Positions 1 to 8,794 of a stretch of DNA of 64,000 nt are shown one piece after another (position 1 is the first letter of the stretch; every line of letters starts with the position of its first letter). This DNA comes from Nocardioides anomalus (lineage in GTDB: Bacteria; Actinomycetota; Actinomycetes; Propionibacteriales; Nocardioidaceae), in the NCBI RefSeq assembly GCF_011046535.1, contig NZ_CP049257.1:1736001-1800000 (forward strand), read 5' to 3'. A program made the position numbers and the translations under genes. Under the pieces are notes generated by a model. That model did no database searches, was not told where the DNA came from, and saw only the letters and a list, made by a program, of their open reading frames with translations.

Positions 1-250
1 CCGCCGAGACCAGGCCGCGCGCGATGGCCTGCCGCGGCTCCATGCCGAGCACCTGCACGGTGCCCGTGGTCGGCTGCGACAGGCCGAGCACCATGTCGAT
101 GGTCGTGGTCTTGCCGGCGCCGTTGGGCCCGAGGAAGGCCACGATCTCGCCCTGGTGCAGCTCGAGGTCGATGCCGCGGACCGCCTCGACCGCACCGAAC
201 TTCTTGGTCACGCCGTGCAGCGCGACCGCCGGCGTCTGGTTCTGGGTCAT
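1..250 (-). CDS. ABC transporter ATP-binding protein (N-terminal part, cut by window edge)
   Basis: The first 83 residues of an ABC ATPase are visible, reading leftwards out of the window. Walker A is GPNGAGKT at residues 41-48, preceded by a typical first strand (VTKKFGAVEAVRGID). The short N-terminus before the nucleotide-binding domain and the LGLSQPTTGTV stretch after the P-loop match multidrug or daunorubicin-type exporters, which usually pair with an ABC-2 permease; that partner would lie outside the window. The ATG at 250 has a GAGGAC ribosome site just upstream. Signature and Walker B motifs are outside the window, so substrate and direction of transport cannot be told. Confidence 0.9.
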   Translation of the reverse strand, partial: MTQNQTPAVALHGVTKKFGAVEAVRGIDLELHQGEIVAFLGPNGAGKTTTIDMVLGLSQPTTGTVQVLGMEPRQAIARGLVSA

Positions 251-358
251 GTCCTCAGCGTGTCCTCGGTCGGGCCCACGGCACTCGCCCGGCCGTCACG
301 ACCTGGGGGTGACACGTGTCATGGACAACCGGCCCGGCCCGGGCCGCGTCGCAGGAGC

Positions 359-1270
359 ATGCGCGCGTGGCTGGTCGTCGTGGTGGTGGCGCTCCTCGGG
401 CTGGCCGGGTGCCGCGACAGCCCGGCGGCCCGCCCGTCACCGCCGCCCCGGCCCCTGCCCGCGGCGGCGGCCGCGCCGGCGCCGCTGACCTACCGTGTCG
501 TCGCGCACCACCGGCTGCCGCTGCGCGTGCGGGGCCTGGCCGTGCACGCCGACCACGTGGCCTACGTCCGGGGCGCCGGTCGGCTCACGTGGACGAGCTG
601 GCGGACCGGTGCCGCGGTCACTGCGTACCGCTCGCACGGGCGGCTGACGATGCTCCCGGGCGGCGGTCGGTGGTGCCACCTCGTCGACGCGACCGCGCCG
701 GGCCGGCTGCTGACCCTCGACCTGTCGACCGGGCGCGTCTCGTGGGCCGCCCGGCGCGGCCGCGCGACGCTCGTCGGCGAGTTGAACGACGAGCGCATCG
801 AGGTGGTGCACCGGCTCGCCCACGGCCGACGCGGGACGCCGGCCGACCTCTACCTGGTCGACCAGCAGCCGCACCCCGACACACCCCGGCGCCGGCTGAC
901 CCGCGGCGGCCGCGTGGTCGCCGCGGCGTACGACGGCCGGCACCAGCTGGTGTGGACCGAGCGGCTGCCGCGCATCGCGGACCCGCACACGCTGTGGACC
1001 GCCGACCTCTTCCGGCCGCAGCAGCCGCCCACGCCGGTGCCGGTCCCGGAGGGTCGTCCGTTCACCCCCATCGCCGGCGCCGGCTACGTCGGCTGGACGG
1101 CGGACGCGCTGCACCTCTGGCTCGCACCCGTCTCGGGTGGCCCGGCCACCGCCGTCCCGGGCGACCTCGCCGCCGACACCTGGCCGAGCGCCTCGGGCCG
1201 GCTGACGGCGCGGGTGGTGCGCGACCACGGCCACGACCGGCTCGAGGTGCTGCGCGTCGACGCGCCCTGA
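359..1270 (+). CDS. Predicted lipoprotein with a beta-propeller-like domain
   Basis: A 303-residue protein starting with a hydrophobic signal and an LAGC lipobox (Cys18), so probably anchored to the outer face of the membrane. A proline/alanine-rich linker follows. The rest shows repeated 'xxxVAYVRGAGRLTW', 'GYVGWTADALHLW' type blades as in TolB/WD40-like propellers. I chose the ATG at 359 because AGGAG lies 2 bases upstream and the signal peptide begins there; longer in-frame starts would bury the signal. It is transcribed away from the ABC ATPase gene. No catalytic motif is visible, so the function is unknown. Confidence 0.75.
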   Translation: MRAWLVVVVVALLGLAGCRDSPAARPSPPPRPLPAAAAAPAPLTYRVVAHHRLPLRVRGLAVHADHVAYVRGAGRLTWTSWRTGAAVTAYRSHGRLTMLPGGGRWCHLVDATAPGRLLTLDLSTGRVSWAARRGRATLVGELNDERIEVVHRLAHGRRGTPADLYLVDQQPHPDTPRRRLTRGGRVVAAAYDGRHQLVWTERLPRIADPHTLWTADLFRPQQPPTPVPVPEGRPFTPIAGAGYVGWTADALHLWLAPVSGGPATAVPGDLAADTWPSASGRLTARVVRDHGHDRLEVLRVDAP

Positions 1271-1280
1271 GGAGCGGGGG

Positions 1281-2129
1281 CTAGAAGGTGTGCTCGGGCC
1301 CCGGGAAGGTGCCGCCCTTGACGTCCTCGGCGAAGGCCTGGGCGGCGTCGAGGAGGACGCCGTGCAGATCGGCGTACTGCTTGACGAAGCGGGCCATCTT
1401 GCCGGTCCGCAGCCCGAAGGCGTCCTGCCAGACCAGCACCTGGCCGTCGGTCTCGTTCCCGGCGCCGATGCCGATGGTGGGGATGCGCAGCTTGCGGGTG
1501 ACCTCCCCGGCCACGTCGCCCGGCACCATCTCCATGACCACCGCGAACGCGCCGGCGTCCTGTACCGCCTCGGCGTCGGCCAGCAGGCGCGCGGACGTCT
1601 CACCCCGGCCCTGGACCCGGTAGCCGCCCAGCGCGTGTTCGGACTGAGGCGTGAAGCCGATGTGCGCCATGACCGGTACGCCGCCGCGCGTCAGCCGCTC
1701 GATCTGCGGCGCCATCTCCACGCCGCCCTCGAGCTTGACGCAGTGGGCGCCGCCCTCCTTCATGAACCGGACCGCGGTCAGGTAGGCCTGCTCCGGCGAG
1801 GCCTGGTAGGAGCCGAACGGCAGGTCACCGACCACCAGCGCCCGGCGCGCGGACCGGCTCACCGCCCGCGTGAGCGGGATCAGCTCGTCGACGGTCACCG
1901 GCAGCGACGTCTCGTTGCCGTAGACGTTGTTGGACGCGCTGTCGCCGACCAGCAGGACGTCGATGCCCGCCTCGTCGAAGGTCTGCGCGGCGTACTGCTC
2001 GTAGGCGGTGAGCATCGTGAACTTCTCGCCGCGCTCCTTCATCTCCCGCAGGTGGTGCGTGCGCACCTTCCGCACGGGGGCCGGCGCACTGCTCGGCCCG
2101 GTGCCGTAGGGGGCGGTCTCTTCACTCAT
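1281..2129 (-). CDS. panB: 3-methyl-2-oxobutanoate hydroxymethyltransferase (ketopantoate hydroxymethyltransferase)
   Basis: A 282-residue cytoplasmic enzyme that transfers a hydroxymethyl group from 5,10-methylene-THF to 2-oxoisovalerate, the first committed step of pantothenate and CoA synthesis. Family motifs are plain: LLVGDS at 59-64 with the metal-binding Asp63, KLEGG in the middle, HIGFTPQ, and [15 protein letters not shown] near the C-terminus. The first 25 or so residues are a low-complexity extension common in actinobacterial PanB. The start ATG at 2129 has GGGAG upstream. panC and panD are not next to it, so it seems to be expressed alone. Confidence 0.97.
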   Translation of the reverse strand: MSEETAPYGTGPSSAPAPVRKVRTHHLREMKERGEKFTMLTAYEQYAAQTFDEAGIDVLLVGDSASNNVYGNETSLPVTVDELIPLTRAVSRSARRALVVGDLPFGSYQASPEQAYLTAVRFMKEGGAHCVKLEGGVEMAPQIERLTRGGVPVMAHIGFTPQSEHALGGYRVQGRGETSARLLADAEAVQDAGAFAVVMEMVPGDVAGEVTRKLRIPTIGIGAGNETDGQVLVWQDAFGLRTGKMARFVKQYADLHGVLLDAAQAFAEDVKGGTFPGPEHTF

Positions 2130-2224
2130 CGTCGAGCTCCCGTCTGTCTCGCGGCTCCCTGGTGGAGTCCACGGACTGCGTTCAGGCTAACGACGTACGA
2201 CGCCCCCGCGGGCCGTGTCCTTGG

Positions 2225-2731
2225 TCACCCGGCGGACCGCGAGGACCCCACCTCGTCCGCCGCCGACTCGAGGTCCGCGACGACGATCCTGGTCATCTGC
2301 AGCATCGCCCCGGTCGCGGCCGCAGCCCGCGCCGGGTCGGGGTCCGCGGCCAGCTCGAAGAACCGCCGCGGCACGATCTGCCACGACAGCCCGAAGCGGT
2401 CCCGCAGCCACCCGCACACCCGCGTCTCGCCCCCGTCGGCCGACAGCGCCTCCCAGTAGTGGTCGACCTCGGCCTGGTCGGCGCAGGTCACCGAGAACGA
2501 CACTGACTCGTGGAACCCCGCGAGCTCCGGCCCGCCGTTGATGGCGCGGAAGGTCGTGCCTCGCAGCGTGAACTCCCCGGCCATCACCGTCCCTGGTGCG
2601 CCCGGTCCGCCCTCCGGGTAGCGGGTCAGGTGCCCGACGGAGGAGTCCGGGAAGACCGAGGTGTAGAAGGCCGCCGCCTCCTCGAGCTGGTCGTCGAACC
2701 AGAGGCAGGGGGTGATGGGGGTGGGCGTCAT
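2225..2731 (-). CDS. VOC-family protein (PhnB / 3-demethylubiquinone methyltransferase-like fold)
   Basis: A protein of about 168 residues starting at the ITPCLWFDDQLEEAAAF block typical of the PhnB-like VOC group, with SVSFSVTCADQAEVDHYW in the second half and a late FGLSWQIVPR segment. Members of this group bind small substrates and are often poorly characterised. I chose the ATG at 2731; another ATG at 2761 would add ten proline/threonine-rich residues, and neither has a clear ribosome site. It follows panB's promoter region on the same strand, but no functional link is evident. Confidence 0.8.
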   Translation of the reverse strand: MTPTPITPCLWFDDQLEEAAAFYTSVFPDSSVGHLTRYPEGGPGAPGTVMAGEFTLRGTTFRAINGGPELAGFHESVSFSVTCADQAEVDHYWEALSADGGETRVCGWLRDRFGLSWQIVPRRFFELAADPDPARAAAATGAMLQMTRIVVADLESAADEVGSSRSAG

Positions 2732-2770
2732 GGGGGTGTGGACTCGCGGGGGCGTCGGCATTCATCGGGG

Positions 2771-3046
2771 GGTCTGGGTGCTGTGTCTCGTGGTGCGGCT
2801 CTCGTGCTTTCCGGCCGCCTGTGGACTGACCCGGCCACCGCCGGATCCGGTGTTCACCGCCGAAGGCAACCGACGCCGTGTTGCACGCGACTGCTCCCAG
2901 CCCGCTTGCGTCTCGTGTGCGTGCCCCACGCCGCGGGTCTAGCGTTCGGCGAGGGGGTCGCGGTCCGCGGTGGCCGGGTCAGCCCACAGGCGGCCTGGTC
3001 TGGCGGCGGCACCGTCTCGTCTCCGCCTTCACGTGGGTGGGGTGGG
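2771..3046. repeat. Dispersed palindromic intergenic element, copy 1
   Basis: This copy and the one at 23561-23835 share most of their length, including 47 identical bases from 2911. The 24-base arms 2813-2836 and 2972-2995 are inverted repeats with one mismatch, and complementarity continues inward around GCGTTCGGCGAG, so the unit could fold into a long imperfect hairpin with a central loop. It holds no convincing ORF. Together with the inverted repeat at 3088-3161 it fills the 610-base gap between the VOC gene and the acetyltransferase gene. It may be a miniature element or a structured RNA; I see no target-site duplication. Confidence 0.75.
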
Positions 3047-3087
3047 GTGGGGGCGGTGCGGGTCGCCACGGCTGGCGCCGCCGGGAG

Positions 3088-3161
3088 CTTGTAACGCTCA
3101 GTTACGGGATGTCCCGACCCGTTGCAACGGGTCGACAGTGCCTACAACTGAGCGTTACAAG
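3088..3161. repeat. Nested inverted repeats upstream of the acetyltransferase gene
   Basis: The outer arms at 3088-3103 and 3146-3161 are a perfect 16-base inverted repeat (CTTGTAACGCTCAGTT and its complement). Between them sits a perfect 18-base palindrome, GACCCGTTGCAACGGGTC, at 3116-3133. The outer arm also contains GTAAC-GCTCA-GTTAC. This could be a cruciform or hairpin, a terminator remnant, or a binding site. It lies about 170 bases before the promoter of the next gene. The rest of 3162-3329 shows nothing further. Confidence 0.7.
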
Positions 3162-3329
3162 TTCTCGGCGCCGGACCGCGGGGTGGCCGCCTTGGCGCGC
3201 GCGGCCGCGCGGCGTTGATCACCCGCACAGCAGGAACCGTCGGGGTCAGCGGGAGCCGGCCCTCGACGAACGGGCCCCCGCGAGCCGACGGCACGTGGGA
3301 AGACCCGAGTGGCTGGCCGAGCCTGCGGA

Positions 3330-3335
3330 TACGGT
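3330..3335 (+). promoter_or_regulatory. Leaderless -10 box TACGGT
   Basis: TANNNT ends exactly six bases before GTG 3342, which puts the transcription start at the start codon. It supports GTG 3342 over the upstream in-frame ATG/GTG choices. Confidence 0.6.
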
Positions 3336-3341
3336 TCAGGG

Positions 3342-6041
3342 GTGACCAGTGAGCAGACGGCGGCGGTGGCGCCGGCGCACTGGGAGGCCGATGTCATCCT
3401 GCGGGACGGGAAGACGGCTCACATCCGGCCGATCCGGCCGGAGGACGCGGCGCTGCTGGTGGAGTTCTACGGGCGGGTGTCGGACCGGTCGAAGTACTAC
3501 CGGTTCTTCTCGCCCATGCCGCACCTGTCCGACCGGGACGTGCGGCGGTTCACGCAGGTGGACCACGACCAGCGGGTGGCGTTCGTGCTGACGCTGCAGG
3601 GGCAGATGATCGCGGTCGGGCGCTACGACGTGGTCAAGCCGGGGGAGGCGGAGGTCGCGTTCCTCGTCGAGGACCAGCACCAGGGGCGGGGGATCGCGCA
3701 GATCCTGCTGGAGCACCTGGCGCAGGCGGCGCGGGAGCGCGGGGTCGAGCGGTTCGTGGCGGAGGTGCTCCCCGACAACCAGCGGATGATCCAGACGTTC
3801 CGGGACGCGGGCTACCGGGTGGTGAGCGCCTACGAGGAAGGGGTGCTTCAGCTGGAGTTCCCGATCGAGCCGACCGACACCGCGATCGGGATCATGCAGG
3901 GCCGCGAGCACGTGGCCGAGGCGGCGTCGATCCACCGGTTCTTCAACCCGCGCTCGGTGGCGGTGATCGGCGCGAGCCGGCGCCAGGACACGATCGGGCA
4001 GGCGCTGGTGCGCAACCTGGTCACCGGGGACTTCACCGGGCGGGTGTACGCCGTGAACCCGAGCGCCCGCGCGGTGTCCGGGCTGCCGACGTACACCAGC
4101 GTCACCGACATCCAGGACGAGGTCGACGTCGCGATCGTCGCCGTGCCGGCGGAGTCGGTGGAGGACGTGGTCCTGGACTGCGCGGCCAAGGGCGTGCACG
4201 GGCTCGTGGTCATCTCCAGCGGCTTCGCGGAGACCGGCGAGGAGGGACGGCAGCGGCAGCGGCGGCTGGTCGGGCTGTCCCGCTCGTACGGCGTGCGGCT
4301 GATCGGCCCGAACGCCCTCGGCATCATCAACACCGACCCCGAGGTGAGCCTCAACGCCAGCCTGGCCGGCATCCTGCCGCCGAAGGGCCGGGCCGGGTTC
4401 TTCTGCCAGTCCGGTGCGCTGGGCTCGGCGATCCTGGAGAAGGTCAACAACCGCGGCCTGGGCCTCTCGACCTTCGTCAGCGCCGGCAACCGCGCGGACG
4501 TGTCCGGCAACGACCTCCTGCAGTACTGGGAGGAGGACGAGTCGACCGAGGTCGTGATGATGTACCTCGAGTCGATCGGCAACCCGCGCAAGTTCAGCCG
4601 GATCGCGCGCCGGGTGAGCCTGCGCAAGCCGATCATCGCGGTGCGCTCGGGCCGCACGACGCAGGGCGTGCCGATGGGCCACGCGGTGCGCAAGATCGCG
4701 GCGCCGCCGCAGGCCGTGGACGCCATGTTCCGCCAGGCCGGGGTGATCCAGGTGGACACCCTCGAGGACATGTTCGACGTGGCCCAGCTGGCCGCCCACC
4801 AGCCGCTGCCGCGCGGGCGGCGCGTGGCCATCGTCGGCAACTCCGACGCGCTGGGGCTGCTGGCCGCGGACGCCGCCGCGGCCGCCGGGCTCGTGGTCAA
4901 CAAGCAGGTCGCGCTGAGCACGGAGCCCACGGCCGAGGACTTCGAGGACGCCCTCGACGACGCCATCGACGACCCCGACATCGACTCCGTGGTCGTGGTC
5001 TACATCCCGCCGCTCAACGTGGCCGGCGAGCAGATCGCCAACGTGCTGGCCGCGGTCGGTGAGCAGTCCGACAAGCCGCTGGTCTCGACGTTCCTCGGCG
5101 CCGAGGGCATCCCCGAGCTGCTGCGCGTGCCCGACGTCGCCGGCGCGACCGCGGGCCGCGGCTCGGTGCCGTCCTACCCCGCCGTCGAGGCCGCCGTCCG
5201 CGCGCTCGCCCGCGTCGTGGAGTACGCCGTGTGGCTGCGCACCCCCGACGGCCGCGCGCCCGAGGTCGAGTCGATCGACCCGGCGGCCGCGCAGGCCGTC
5301 ATCGGCCCCGTGCTGGCCGCGCACCCCGACGGCACCGACCTCGACCGCGACGACCTGACCACCCTGCTCGCGGCGTACGGCATCGAGCTGTGGCCGGCCG
5401 TGCCGGTGACCACGCTCAAGCAGGCCCAGAAGGTCGGCCGCGAGCTCGGCTGGGACGTGGTGCTCAAGGCCACCGCCGAGCACCTGCGCGAGCGGCCCGA
5501 CCAGGCCCACGTGGTGCGCGGCATCGACAGCCCGAGCGGGATGCGTGACGCCTGGGAGGACCTCACCGCGGTCATCGACGACCCCGAGGCCGCGTCGTTC
5601 GTGGTCCAGCGCAACGCCCCGCCCGGCGTACCCATCGCCATCCGCAGCCTCGAGGACCCGCTCTTCGGGCCGGTCGTCTCCTTCGGCATCTCCGGGCCGA
5701 TCATCGAGCTGCTCGCGGACGTGGCCTACCGGATCCCGCCGATCTACCAGCACGACGCCGCCTCGATGGTCCGCGAGGTGCGCAGCTCGCCGATGCTGTT
5801 CGGCTACCGCGGGGGCGAGGTCGTCGACGTCGAGGAGGTGGAGCGGCTCATCCAGCGGGTCTCGCAGCTGCAGAACGACCTGCCCCAGATCCGCTCGCTC
5901 GAGCTCGGCCTGGTCCTGGCCGGCGCCCACGGCTCCAGCGTCCTCACCGCCTCCGCGCGTGTGGAGCCGGTGAGCGATCCGCGCTCGGACTGGTTCGTGC
6001 GCCGGATGCCGTCGGCCGGAGGGGACACCATCCCTGGATGA
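3342..6041 (+). CDS. GNAT lysine acetyltransferase fused to an NDP-forming acyl-CoA synthetase-like region (Pat type)
   Basis: An 899-residue two-part protein. Residues ~20-180 are a GNAT domain with the acetyl-CoA loop QGRGIA at 114-119. Then come a CoA-binding Rossmann domain (VAVIGAS at 206-212), a ligase-like domain with CQSGALG at 355, and a C-terminal ATP-grasp-like region from about 650 on. This GNAT-first order is the reverse of Salmonella Pat and matches Streptomyces lividans PatA, which acetylates and switches off acyl-CoA synthetases; a similar role is inferred here. The GTG start is fixed by the six-base-spaced -10 at 3330. The gene seems to be transcribed alone and is followed by a large hairpin at 6062-6155. 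Confidence 0.88.
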   Translation: MTSEQTAAVAPAHWEADVILRDGKTAHIRPIRPEDAALLVEFYGRVSDRSKYYRFFSPMPHLSDRDVRRFTQVDHDQRVAFVLTLQGQMIAVGRYDVVKPGEAEVAFLVEDQHQGRGIAQILLEHLAQAARERGVERFVAEVLPDNQRMIQTFRDAGYRVVSAYEEGVLQLEFPIEPTDTAIGIMQGREHVAEAASIHRFFNPRSVAVIGASRRQDTIGQALVRNLVTGDFTGRVYAVNPSARAVSGLPTYTSVTDIQDEVDVAIVAVPAESVEDVVLDCAAKGVHGLVVISSGFAETGEEGRQRQRRLVGLSRSYGVRLIGPNALGIINTDPEVSLNASLAGILPPKGRAGFFCQSGALGSAILEKVNNRGLGLSTFVSAGNRADVSGNDLLQYWEEDESTEVVMMYLESIGNPRKFSRIARRVSLRKPIIAVRSGRTTQGVPMGHAVRKIAAPPQAVDAMFRQAGVIQVDTLEDMFDVAQLAAHQPLPRGRRVAIVGNSDALGLLAADAAAAAGLVVNKQVALSTEPTAEDFEDALDDAIDDPDIDSVVVVYIPPLNVAGEQIANVLAAVGEQSDKPLVSTFLGAEGIPELLRVPDVAGATAGRGSVPSYPAVEAAVRALARVVEYAVWLRTPDGRAPEVESIDPAAAQAVIGPVLAAHPDGTDLDRDDLTTLLAAYGIELWPAVPVTTLKQAQKVGRELGWDVVLKATAEHLRERPDQAHVVRGIDSPSGMRDAWEDLTAVIDDPEAASFVVQRNAPPGVPIAIRSLEDPLFGPVVSFGISGPIIELLADVAYRIPPIYQHDAASMVREVRSSPMLFGYRGGEVVDVEEVERLIQRVSQLQNDLPQIRSLELGLVLAGAHGSSVLTASARVEPVSDPRSDWFVRRMPSAGGDTIPG

Positions 6042-6061
6042 CCCTCGCTCCGCTCGGGTGT

Positions 6062-6155
6062 GCTCGGCGCGCTCAGACGGACCGTCCCGAGCACCTCCCT
6101 CGCTCGCCCAGGGGCTCGCTCCGGTCGGCGCTCGGGACGGTCCGGCGCGCCGAGC
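6062..6155 (+). terminator. Large GC-rich hairpin after the acetyltransferase gene
   Basis: The arm at 6062-6092 (GCTCGGCGCG, then a six-base bulge, then CGGACCGTCCCGAGC) pairs almost completely with 6130-6155. The loop is about 37 bases and there is no T tract. It probably ends or insulates transcription between the two genes. Confidence 0.55.
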
Positions 6156-6209
6156 CTGCCACTGCAGTCCGGGGGTGGCCGCGAGCCTCGCCATGACAGA
6201 CTCGAGGCC

Positions 6210-6806
6210 ATGCCCCTGCGCACCACCGACGGCCGCACCGACGACACCGACCGGAGCCCCGAGCTGCGCGACGCGATCGACCGGACCGGCTACTACCCGG
6301 AGGTCGTGTCCGGCAGCGTGAGCGCGGCCGTGGCGGGGGAGCGGGTGGTCTCGTTCTACGTCCACCACGAGCCGACCTTCGACCGCGACGAGGTGCGTCG
6401 CCACCTGTCGGTCATGGTGCTGACGCCGAGCCGGCTGATCATCGTGCACACCGACGAGCACGCGGGGGACGACCTGCTGCCCGAGCCCTACACGTCGACC
6501 TCTAGCGAGGCGATCCGGCTCAGCTCGGTGACGTCCGTCGTCGTCACCCGGATGGTCACCAACCCGACCAGCGGCCCGACGCCGCCCGCCGAGGCCGTCA
6601 TCACCCTCGGGTGGGGCGGGGTGCAGCGTGTGGACCTCGAGCCGGCCGGCTGCGACGACCCCGAGTGCGAGGCCGACCACGGCTACACCGGCGTGCTGGC
6701 CTCCGACGACTTCTCCCTGCGCGTCTCCGCGGCGGCCGACGGCACCGACGCCGTCGACCGGCTGCTGTCCTTCGCCGAGCAGCTCTCGGCGCGGACCCAG
6801 GGTTGA
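6210..6806 (+). CDS. DUF5998 family protein
   Basis: A 198-residue soluble protein conserved in Actinobacteria. Visible features are an N-terminal ELRDAIDRTGYYPEVV segment, LTPSRLIIVHTDEH in the middle, and a Cys pair in GCDDPECEADHGYTG. The start at ATG 6210 gives the usual family N-terminus; the frame is open further upstream but runs through the hairpin. Its stop overlaps the TTG start of the phosphatase-like gene (TTGA), so the two are translationally coupled. The function is unknown. Confidence 0.8.
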   Translation: MPLRTTDGRTDDTDRSPELRDAIDRTGYYPEVVSGSVSAAVAGERVVSFYVHHEPTFDRDEVRRHLSVMVLTPSRLIIVHTDEHAGDDLLPEPYTSTSSEAIRLSSVTSVVVTRMVTNPTSGPTPPAEAVITLGWGGVQRVDLEPAGCDDPECEADHGYTGVLASDDFSLRVSAAADGTDAVDRLLSFAEQLSARTQG

Positions 6807-7921
6807 GCGGCTTCGTCGAGCCCGCCTACGGCCGCCGCGCACTCGGGGACGTCGTCCCGGCGGTCGGCTGCGCGCTCGGCACCGACGTGCTGCCCGCGCC
6901 GACCGGGCTCACCCTGCCCGAGGCGCCGGCGTACGTCGTGTTCCTGGTCGACGGGCTCGGCGCCAACCTCCTGCAGCGGTACGCCGAGCACGCGCCGTAC
7001 CTCGCCTCCCTGCTGACCGACCACGAGCCGGGCACGGCCGGCGTGCCGTCGACCACGGCCACGAGCCTCACCTCGCTGGGCACCGGGCTGACCCCGGGCA
7101 CCCACGGCCTGGTCGGCTTCACCAGCCGGGTGCCCGAGACCGGCAAGCTGCTCAACGCGCTGTTCTGGGACAAGTCGGTCGACCCGCTGCAGTGGCAGCC
7201 GCACCCGACGGCGTTCTCCCGGCTCACCGACGCCGGCGTCCGCGTCGACGTGGTCAACAAGCGCGAGTTCGACCGGAGCGGGCTGACCATCGCCGCGCAC
7301 CGCGGCGCCGGCTACATCGGCGCCGACCGGATCGGCGAGCGGATCGCCGCCGCGGTCGCGGGCTCCGCGCGGCACCCGTCGCTGACCTACCTCTACGACG
7401 GCGACCTCGACTGGACCGGCCACCGCTACGGCGTCGACTCCCCGCAGTGGCTCCAGCAGCTCGCCGCGATCGACGCGGAGACCGTCCAGCTGCGCGAGGC
7501 GCTGCCCGACGAGGTCCGCCTCGTGGTGGTCGCCGACCACGGCATGGTCGACTCCACCGCGGCCTCGCGCCTCGACGTCGACGACCACCCGGAGCTGCGC
7601 GACGGGCTGGTGCTGCTGGGCGGCGAGGCCCGCTTCCGCCACCTGTACGTCGCCGACGGCGCCGCGTCCTCGGTCGCCGCCTGCTGGGCCGAGACGCTCG
7701 GCGACCGCGCCGAGGTGCTCACCCGCGCGCAGGCGGTCGACCGCGGCTGGTTCGGCGCCGTCACCGAGCTCGTGGGGCCCCGCCTGGGCGACGTGGTGGT
7801 CGCGGCCCGCGGCGACCTGGCCCTGTTCTCCAGCAGGGACTTCGCCTACGAGATGAGCCTGGTCGGCCTGCACGGCTCGCTCACGCCGGACGAGATGCTC
7901 ATCCCGATCCTGGTCGGCTGA
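6803..7921 (+). CDS. Alkaline phosphatase-superfamily protein (nucleotide pyrophosphatase/phosphodiesterase type)
   Basis: A 372-residue protein with the metal and nucleophile landmarks of the superfamily: VFLVDGLGAN near residue 45, PSTTATSLTSLGTG with the likely Ser/Thr nucleophile, DGDLDWTGHRYG, VVADHGMVD and a final GLHGS. No signal peptide is seen, so it probably works in the cytoplasm on a phosphodiester or phosphonate substrate. It starts with TTG overlapping the DUF5998 stop. This DUF5998-phosphodiesterase pairing is common in Actinobacteria, and the phosphatase is often found near sepH. Confidence 0.85.
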   Translation: MSGFVEPAYGRRALGDVVPAVGCALGTDVLPAPTGLTLPEAPAYVVFLVDGLGANLLQRYAEHAPYLASLLTDHEPGTAGVPSTTATSLTSLGTGLTPGTHGLVGFTSRVPETGKLLNALFWDKSVDPLQWQPHPTAFSRLTDAGVRVDVVNKREFDRSGLTIAAHRGAGYIGADRIGERIAAAVAGSARHPSLTYLYDGDLDWTGHRYGVDSPQWLQQLAAIDAETVQLREALPDEVRLVVVADHGMVDSTAASRLDVDDHPELRDGLVLLGGEARFRHLYVADGAASSVAACWAETLGDRAEVLTRAQAVDRGWFGAVTELVGPRLGDVVVAARGDLALFSSRDFAYEMSLVGLHGSLTPDEMLIPILVG

Positions 7922-7975
7922 CCCCTCCCGGCCTGGCCCGCCGCAGCAGTCAGGTGGCGGGCAGGTTCGCGCTCC

Positions 7976-7981
7976 TACCGT
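7976..7981 (+). promoter_or_regulatory. Probable -10 box TACCGT
   Basis: TACCGT ends eight bases before ATG 7990, consistent with a start of transcription at or one to two bases before the ATG. Confidence 0.45.
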
Positions 7982-7989
7982 CCGGATCC

Positions 7990-8787
7990 ATGCGCAACCG
8001 AGCCTTCGCGGCCCCCAAGGTCCCCGCCGTCCTGCTGCTGTTCTGGGTGGTCAAGGTGCTCACCACCGGCATCGGGGAGACCGGCGCGGACTTCATGGGG
8101 ACGGTGAGCATCCCGCTCGCGGGCGTCGTCGGGGTCGGCGGCTTCTTCCTGGCGCTCTGGTTCCAGCTGCGCTCGGAGGAGTACCACCCGGTGCGCTACT
8201 GGTTGACGGTGCTCGGCGTGGCCCTGTTCGGGACGATGATCGCGGACGGGCCGCACGTGGCCCTCGGGACGCCGTACTGGTTCGACTCGATCGTCTACCT
8301 GGTCCTGCTCGTCGGGCTGCTGACCTGGTGGCAGCGCAGCGAGGGCACGATCTCGGTGCATTCGATCACCACGGCCCGCCGCGAGCGGTTCTACTGGGGC
8401 GTCGTGCTGCTCACCTTCGGCCTCGGCACGGCGCTCGGTGACGCCACCGCCATCGACTTCGGACTCGGCTTCGTGTGGTCGATCGTGCTGTTCGGCGCCC
8501 TCATCCTGGTGCCGCTGGTCCTGTGGCGGGTCGGGTTGAATGCGACCATCGCCTTCTGGGCGTCCTACGTCCTGACCCGGCCGCTGGGTGCCTCGATGGC
8601 TGACGGGATGGCCAAGAAGCCGGCCGAGGGCGGCATCGGGTGGGGCACTGGGCCGGTCACCGCGCTCGGGCTGGTGCTGTTCGCGGCTCTGGTCGCCTAC
8701 CTGGCGGCGACGCACGCCGACGACGACCACCCGGTGGAGCAGGGCGACGCGGCCGAGCCGGAGGAGCTGGCGCCCGCGACGCCGTAG
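7990..8787 (+). CDS. COG4705-type multi-pass membrane protein
   Basis: A 265-residue integral membrane protein with about seven to eight hydrophobic segments, including the family-type blocks KVLTTGIGETGADF and YWFDSIVYLV and the internally repeated LTTGIGET / FGLGTALGDAT pattern, which suggests a duplicated fold. The C-terminal 30 residues are charged (DDDHPVEQGDAAEPEE). A probable -10 lies eight bases before the ATG. It converges with the thymidine kinase gene with seven bases between the stops. Substrate or role is not known; COG4705 proteins have been loosely linked to metal or acid stress. Confidence 0.8.
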   Translation: MRNRAFAAPKVPAVLLLFWVVKVLTTGIGETGADFMGTVSIPLAGVVGVGGFFLALWFQLRSEEYHPVRYWLTVLGVALFGTMIADGPHVALGTPYWFDSIVYLVLLVGLLTWWQRSEGTISVHSITTARRERFYWGVVLLTFGLGTALGDATAIDFGLGFVWSIVLFGALILVPLVLWRVGLNATIAFWASYVLTRPLGASMADGMAKKPAEGGIGWGTGPVTALGLVLFAALVAYLAATHADDDHPVEQGDAAEPEELAPATP

Positions 8788-8794
8788 CGAGGTC

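Noticed and set aside
2771-3046. Insertion sequence remnant
   Set aside because: No transposase fragment, terminal repeat of known IS families or target-site duplication is visible; the element is better described as a palindromic intergenic repeat.
3336-6842. A 1,168-residue open frame on the minus strand opposite the acetyltransferase gene
   Set aside because: It is a product of high GC in the third codon position of the plus-strand gene. The translation is Arg/Gly/His/Val-rich without any domain, and the plus-strand gene has clear motifs.
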